A stretch of DNA of 64,000 nt from Alisma plantago-aquatica (lineage: Eukaryota > Streptophyta > Magnoliopsida > Alismatales > Alismataceae): contig OY856409.1 in NCBI GenBank assembly GCA_963693085.1, positions 1,339,350,915 to 1,339,414,914 of the forward strand, written 5' to 3'. The notes under the pieces were generated by a model. The model was not told the DNA's origin. It did not search any database and worked only from the letters and a program-made list of their open reading frames with translations. Below, one piece after another: positions 59,445 through 64,000 of the stretch. A program made the position numbers and the translations under genes. Numbering within the stretch: position 1 is the stretch's first letter; every line of letters starts with the position of its first letter.

Positions 59445-59495
59445 AGGGAGGGGGTGACTAAAGCCCCCCCACCCTCCTTCCTAGTTCCGCCCCTG
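59197..59495. mobile_element. hAT-type MITE (299 bp) with perfect 8-bp duplication
   Basis: Ends CAGGGGCGGAACCAG and CTAGTTCCGCCCCTG form a terminal inverted repeat with one mismatch over 15 bp, and CAGGGGCGGA is a classical plant hAT terminus. The flanking GTGCTAGG is duplicated exactly. It has no transposase and would need one supplied in trans; hAT transposases recognise the TIRs in the nucleus. It contains a 29-G run. The perfect duplication indicates a fairly recent insertion into the LTR. Confidence 0.93.
59416..59444 (+). repeat. Poly(G) run of 29 bases with flanking G-tracts
   Basis: T9 followed by G29, then AGGGAGGGGG. Such a tract can fold into G-quadruplexes and is prone to length change and to sequencing error, so the exact length is uncertain. 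Confidence 0.9.
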
Positions 59496-59503
59496 GTGCT
59501 AGG
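59496..59503 (+). repeat. hAT MITE target-site duplication, right copy
   Basis: GTGCTAGG directly after the MITE end CCCCTG. Confidence 0.92.
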
Positions 59504-59605
59504 GTTCATGGGAGTCGAAGGGGAGGATACTGCAAAACCGTCGACTACGACATTAGGTTGGGGAAAGACGTGAAGGCCCGCGAGACTTGCGGGAGGGGCG
59601 TTACG

Positions 59606-60274
59606 TCTCTTATTAAGATATCAACTTATGCCTATAGTGAATATCCTAATTAATTTGTCATTAACCCTCATATAACAATTAACTCCAAATTTGATAACTC
59701 CCAGAATATAATGCTAATTGCATTGAGAATTTGACCGGTCATTCCATACTTGTGGAGCTATATTCTAGAATATTAATGTCTATCGTTCTATTTCTAACAT
59801 TGACTATTTAGGTTATCATCATAATAGAACTAATAATGTGTATTTTAATACAATTGATATTTTCCATTAATTCCAAGCCGCTAGTATAAAAAATCGAGAG
59901 TGCTCCATGCATGTGAGGCGAAATCAAGATATCTAGGAATTAATGATTCCATTTGACATTGGAATGATTCATGAAGAAAGTTGAGGGAGCATTTTGTAAA
60001 TATATCTCTATCGAAGATAATGAATGCAAGAAGCTCGAAAGGAAGCTAATTTGTATTGAGGACTGTGAAAATAATTAAAAAGGATCATAGTAGTTGGGAG
60101 GAAAGACTTGATTGTAGTTGATAAAAAGTATTGAAAAATTTATGAATTATCACTCAAAATAAACCTGGTACCCAAATTTCAGTATGTTACAATGGCATAG
60201 TGGGAGTATAAATTGGACTTTATTTGTGATTTTATTTGCTTGAGGACAAGCAAATTTTCAAGTATGGGGTATTT
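59606..60274 (+). other. 3' end of a Gypsy interior, joined to the LTR at 60275
   Basis: Non-coding in all frames. The end TTGAGGACAAGCAAATTTTC then AAGTATGGGGTATT is the pre-LTR junction known from Tat/Athila-type elements (GAGGACAAGCAA followed by a G-rich polypurine tract). So an internal domain ends here on the plus strand and the next LTR is its 3' LTR. Confidence 0.6.
60258..60274 (+). promoter_or_regulatory. Polypurine tract before the LTR at 60275
   Basis: TTCAAGTATGGGGTATT touches the LTR start TGATAAATG. It contains the AAGTATGGGG core expected of a plus-strand primer in this lineage, though it is not a perfect purine run. Confidence 0.6.
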
Positions 60275-60785
60275 TGATAAATGTATACTTATCTCTTTAT
60301 TTTCATCTTTTAGATATCTTTCTAGGATTGTTTTGTTATTTATCTTCTTTATTTTGTTATTAGTTGCATTAGTTTGGAATTTTCTATTTATTTAGAGTTT
60401 TAAATATATTTTCTTGTTTTTTTTGTAGGAATATAGCTCATCAGTAAATTCTCCTAGAAGATATTTTGCACAAATTCCCGTAGTGTCTGACTTCAATATA
60501 TATCTTTCACCAAAATCAGTATAACTCCCACATCTCAAGGTGGAATTTAATGGGAAAGTATGCGTTTGAAAGAGAATTCAATTATCTACAGGAAAATATA
60601 TTTTCGGACCGCTTCCGAATTTAAGAATGGCCCAAAAATATGCTCGAAATCACTATTGCGGGAAATTACTGCAAAGGAATGTAAAGCAATCAATTATTTC
60701 CTCTATTGACTAGTTCCAGAAAGTTAGCAGCCATCGGCGGCCATTTCTTTTGTCCTAAACCTAATGTATACCCCCCTCCTTCTCC

Positions 60786-60792
60786 TATAAAA
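60786..60792 (+). promoter_or_regulatory. TATA box of the LTR at 60275-61884
   Basis: CTCCTATAAAAGGAGGGGC: a strong TATAAAAG within a GC-rich context, about 510 bp into the LTR. Transcription would start around 60815. Confidence 0.7.
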
Positions 60793-60885
60793 GGAGGGGC
60801 ACTTCCTCCTCCTTGGGGTATCTTTTTTCTCTCACTTTGGTATGAAGGATTTCTGTTGTAGTATTTCTATAATCTCGTTCTTAAG

Positions 60886-60891
60886 AATAAA
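60886..60891 (+). terminator. Polyadenylation signal in the LTR
   Basis: AATAAA about 95 bp downstream of the TATA box, in TTAAGAATAAAGTAG. Position fits the end of R. Confidence 0.55.
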
Positions 60892-61887
60892 GTAGTTTTT
60901 CATCTCTATTACGTGTTATTTTCAATTTCGTTATTTCTTTGTGGTTAGATCCAATTCTTCATTTTCTCCACCTCCCCTCTCTTGAGCAATCGAGCAAGGT
61001 AGGAAGAGACAGCCATCTTCATTGTCTCTAATTGAGGATCAGTAGTCGTAAGACTCAAAGATGGCTAGATCACTTCCTTCCTCTGTCTCTCCTTGCTCCT
61101 TCTTCATGAGTGAGTAGTTCTTTATCGAGGCAATGGGAATAACCCCTTATCCATGGCTTTCGGTTTTTCCTTAACGATTCTAGATGGCCTTTAAGATTGA
61201 TAACTAAATGATATATCAAAGTGATTAATTGATAATATCAAAAGTTAATCCGAATGGATATGACCTTGGAAATTTGGGTTTAGAATGACAATCTCAATTG
61301 CATAAGAGTTTGAAACGATCGCGAATTTTCTCTTTTTAGAATGATGAACTAAGAAACATGAGCACCAAGACTAATGGGCTCATGTGGAGATCATCTTTAG
61401 TGGATTTTTAATTCACTTGCCTTCATCGAACCCGTCGTTTAAGGATTAATCGTTTGCCTAGGCTAAGGTGGTGAAAACCCCAAAAGCCTTGATTCTCTCC
61501 CTTTGATTTCAAACATCATTTGATTCGCTTTCTTTACTTCTAAGTCTTTCCATTCACAAGTTTATTTGTGCTAACAATCATTTCATTTTTCCTTGTGACA
61601 GGGGAAAAAATTATTCTTGTTGGTTACAATATTATCTTGTGTTTCTTTCTTGCATTAGTGTAATAAATCAACCCCCAACCTGACTTTTACTTTTCATTCT
61701 AAATCTAAAAATACGAAAAAATAATAAAATAAGTTCTTCAAATAATTGGGTTTTTAAGAAAAAATCTTTAAAAGTTGTCCTTTGGGATTCGACCCTTTCT
61801 AAACTAGCCTTAACTGGAGAGTTAAAAGGATTAAACTCTAGGATTAACAATCTTAGTAATTGGTATATTAAGCGACGCATATCAATT

Positions 61888-61905
61888 TGGCGTCGTTGCC
61901 GGGGA
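61888..61905 (+). promoter_or_regulatory. Primer binding site (tRNA-Asp type)
   Basis: TGGCGTCGTTGCCGGGGA matches the Athila-type PBS TGGCGCCGTTGCCGGGGA at 17 of 18 positions, three bases after the LTR end. Confidence 0.88.
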
Positions 61906-62179
61906 CAACGGATTGTTTTCTTGAACCCCTAAAAACCTTTTGAAAAACTTTTTTTATTTTTATATGCCTTCTGAGTAACATTCTGGAAATGTTACTCCTC
62001 CTTCTGCTGAGTTTCCATTCCGGCAGTCTATTTTTTCTGCAAATGCACTGGTTTGTAAAAAATTGTTAGTTTTGTAATTCTTAACCTTGTGTCATAATAC
62101 CTTAAATTTTCCTTTTAATTTATGGCCTTGTACAAATCTTTAGTTCTTTTTTTTGAATTGTTAAAAAAAACCTTTTCAA
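61906..62179 (+). other. Leader between PBS and the gag-like frame
   Basis: T-rich leader of about 275 bp without a long frame; contains TTTTTTATTTTTATATGCC and short upstream ATGs. Confidence 0.55.
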
Positions 62180-62589
62180 ATGGTGTTGGAATCCCAATAT
62201 CCCCCACAATGTTATTATTGTGGTCTTTACCACCATGCATCTTTTGCCTGCCCGACTCTACCCCATGCTTATTTTAGCACCCCTTTTAATTGTGAGCCCT
62301 TTCATCCTGGTGGGTACAATGTGAATCCACATTTTTATGGGAACCATTATGGGGAACCTTGCTATCCATATTCTAATGGGGGATATGATCAAAAAAATTT
62401 GTGGGGTGTAAACAACAAAACATTGGGGGTTATGAACATGTTTATGAAACCCAATGTAATCCTTAACAAGAAGAGAGACTTAGGGCCCTAGATAAGATAG
62501 CAGTAGAAGGAGAAACAAAACTAAAAACCAGCCAAGCCTTCTTAACCGCCCTGTTAGAAGCCCAAACCCAAAATATAGATTGTTCAAAT
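62180..62589 (+). pseudogene. Gag-like frame, first (damaged) copy of a duplicated segment
   Basis: Starts MVLESQYPPQCYYCGLYHHA and contains CYYCGLYHHASFAC, an exact CX2CX4HX4C zinc knuckle at residues 11-24, then a Tyr/Pro/Asn/Gly-rich stretch (PHFYGNHYGEPCYPYSNGGY). The frame ends at 62491. In the next frame the text continues as RLRALDKIAVEGETK-like and QAFLTALLEAQTQNIDCSN, equivalent to RLKALEKMATEGQAK and QAMLATLLEDQSQ of the following copy. So a frameshift lies near 62430. A knuckle at the N-terminus rather than the C-terminus is unusual for gag. I cannot name the family. Confidence 0.6.
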
Positions 62590-62950
62590 ATGTTTCCTCA
62601 TGAATTGGTGACACCTTATAATATTGAATTTTCCTACCAAGATGGACGCAATGGAAATTACAATCCACCATCTTCTGGAGATTATTATGAGGAGCAATAC
62701 CACCCAAAACAATATGAGGGGTACTATAGCCAAGGACACTATGGGGAGTGTGGCGAGGATGGCCAAAATTTTGGGGTGTATAAATCCTATGGTGAAACAC
62801 AATTTAATTTTGAACTAGAAGAGAGACTTAAGGCCCTAGAAAAGATGGCAACAGAAGGACAAGCAAAACTTGAATTCAGTCAAGCCATGTTAGCTACCTT
62901 ACTAGAGGATCAATCACAAACTCCCCCTATAGATATTGAGCAACCCAATA
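62472..62950 (+). repeat. 348-bp direct duplication within the gag-like region
   Basis: AGAGAGACTTAGGGCCCTAG at 62472 matches AGAGAGACTTAAGGCCCTAG at 62820, and similarity extends over about 110 bp (GGCCCTAGA, AGATRGCARYAGAAGGA, CAAGCC). Upstream, ATTATGGGGAACCTTGC (62348) and CACTATGGGGAGTGTGG (62738) also correspond loosely. The offset of 348 bp is 116 codons. Confidence 0.7.
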
Positions 62951-64000
62951 TGGTTCTTCATAGAGATGACGACGATGATGATCCTATTTTTGTGTCATAT
63001 ATGTCGGATCTTGAAGAAATAGCACAAACAATGGAGCCATATTTTACATATAGTGAGGAAATGGGTATCCCTATCTTTCTTTTACAGACTTTACTACTTG
63101 AATATGAAACGACGAAGCAGGAAAGTCAATCTGAAAATCCAACAACCCCCTCCACCAGTTACAACAATCTAATTGACATCAAAAACCAATACCCTTATTT
63201 TGAGTCTATTTTGGATAGTAAGCATCCAACCCCCTTTGACAAAATGATTCCTCACATTCTGTCACAACCAATTCCCATTGCATGCACAACTGATTTAGAA
63301 GAAGAGACACAACCCTTAGAAGAGGTCCACAAGCCCCCTTCCACTGGATACAAGGAATATCTCCCCATTTTTATCCCTCATGAACCCGTGGGAACTCCTT
63401 GCATATAGGAACTAGAGTTACATGCTATATCAACAATAAATCCCATCTATCCCAAGGTTGATTGCATAAATTTTGAGGAAAGCAAAAATACTTATCATGC
63501 TGATCTAAATGTAGTTGTCTCTTTCATATCACCACCAATTATCCTATATGCAGGTCAATGTGATGGGGGGAAACCTGAGCCAGATCCTCTGCCTGACCTT
63601 GCACATCTGACACTGCAAGTGTTACCAATCAGGTACCCACCAACCTCCCCCAATCCACATCCATCTTCGACATTTCCTTTACATCTAAAGGAAGATGAGT
63701 GGATCCTTTTGGAAGGAGTGAGAGGCAAAAGACATTATGGAAGCCTCTTTAAGCTTCCACAACCACCCATCTATTGGATGTACCATGAAGCTCCTTTATT
63801 CAAAGTTACAACCATCATCAACATCCCCTTCAGCTGGACATTTTTTGAGCTACCAGGACCTCCTGGTGATCCCAGTAATTTTCTTCCCTCCATTCTGGAT
63901 TTAAGTTTCTCTCGGGATGAGAAAAATCTTAAGTTCGGGGTGGAGGTGGGTGATACATTCTCCTTCCACCCACTCTATCTTATTTTTTTACAAACTCTCA
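62590..64000 (+). pseudogene. Gag-like protein of unknown family, one stop codon, runs off the window
   Basis: A 272-codon frame from 62590 (MFPHELVTPYNIEFSYQDG) ends in TAG at 63406, but the same frame stays open after the stop to the window end (about 197 more codons), so it may be one gene with a nonsense mutation. Parts in order: a Gly/Tyr-rich low-complexity region; a helical block FELEERLKALEKMATEG near residue 75; an Asp-rich run HRDDDDDDPIF near residue 125; Pro/Thr/Glu-rich sequence; and after the stop a more ordered region with EDEWILLEGVRGKRHYGSLF and PPIYWMYHEAPLF. I recognise no protease or RT motif. By position (after LTR and PBS) it should be the element's gag or a gag-related protein. 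It could be a gag-only non-autonomous element, but pol may lie beyond the window. Confidence 0.55.

Larger units (their letters stand above)
55897..59605 (-). repeat. Minus-strand Tekay-like LTR (about 3.7 kb)
   Basis: On the plus strand it starts TGTAAAGACTCGATC and ends GAGGGGCGTTACG. On the minus strand that is (T/C)GTAACGCCCCTCCC to GAGTCTTTACA, typical of Tekay-like LTRs, with one base changed at the 59605 end. Beyond it on the minus strand lies AATAAGAGAC, compatible with a PPT, so this may be the 3' LTR of a minus-strand element rather than a solo LTR. The half from 57800 to 59600 is GC-rich, and its overlapping frames on both strands (for example 58065-58472, 58369-58695, 58840-59241) show no domain. 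A minus-strand TATA box lies at 59170-59178. No 5-bp duplication was found. Confidence 0.6.
60275..61884 (+). repeat. Complete LTR of a Ty3/Gypsy element (1,610 bp)
   Basis: Starts TGATAAATGTATAC and ends GACGCATATCA, giving TGATA/TATCA inverted ends. A PPT-like junction lies upstream and a near-perfect PBS downstream. It holds a good core promoter (TATA at 60786) and a polyadenylation signal (60886), so R can be placed at roughly 60815-60910. No reading frame of note. Confidence 0.82.

Noticed and set aside
55892..59610. Target-site duplication for the LTR at 55897-59605
   Set aside because: Left flank ATGGT and right flank TCTCT do not match, so a simple solo-LTR insertion is not shown.

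Overview
This is plant nuclear DNA (seed plant, most likely an angiosperm with a large repeat-rich genome). The evidence is the nested LTR retrotransposons of plant lineages (Tekay/Del-like and Athila-like Ty3/Gypsy, a Sirevirus-like Copia), a plant L1-type LINE, a tRNA-derived SINE, hAT-type and (TA)n-flanked miniature elements, and a decayed plant-type U6 snRNA copy. I found no host protein-coding gene, no intact RNA gene and no CRISPR or prokaryotic feature. Almost all short reading frames are chance frames in AT-rich repeats.

Layout. 1-12175: element A, a non-autonomous Tekay-like element with very long LTRs (the 3' LTR is 4,959 bp) around a 2.9-kb decayed interior; its 5' LTR starts about 0.5 kb before the window. 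12176-18590: gene-free, including the start of a minus-strand Tekay-like LTR at 14729. 18591-24853: a minus-strand, gag-only, Sirevirus-like Copia element with a 1,560-bp 5' LTR (right), a truncated 3' LTR (left), a decayed gag and a series of polypurine tracts. 24854-25650: a hAT-like fragment carrying a U6 pseudogene on the minus strand. 25921-26160: a complete SINE with target-site duplication. 26255-38698: element B, another Tekay-like element with 3.27-kb LTRs and only a 0.9-kb interior. Its 5' LTR holds a small element flanked by (TA)n. Its 3' LTR is interrupted by a minus-strand Tekay-like LTR region (32759-38357), which itself holds a LINE-like fragment.

38699-51860: an Athila-like element on the plus strand (LTR, decayed tRNA-Asp-type PBS, then broken gag, protease, RT, RNase H and integrase). 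A minus-strand L1-type LINE (44735-48614) sits in it, inserted just before the protease active site with an 11-bp target-site duplication. 51861-55896: element C, an LTR end plus PBS and a PPT plus LTR start only 475 bp apart. 55897-59605: a minus-strand Tekay-like LTR holding a 299-bp hAT MITE with a perfect 8-bp duplication and a 29-G run. 59606-64000: the 3' end of an internal domain, then a complete 1,610-bp LTR, PBS and the start of a gag-like reading frame that runs off the window.

Nothing here forms a working pathway. The organisation is a history of insertions: B is the oldest on LTR divergence, the Athila-like element later landed in it, and the LINE landed in that. Most elements lack their own enzymes and would have needed autonomous relatives for mobility.
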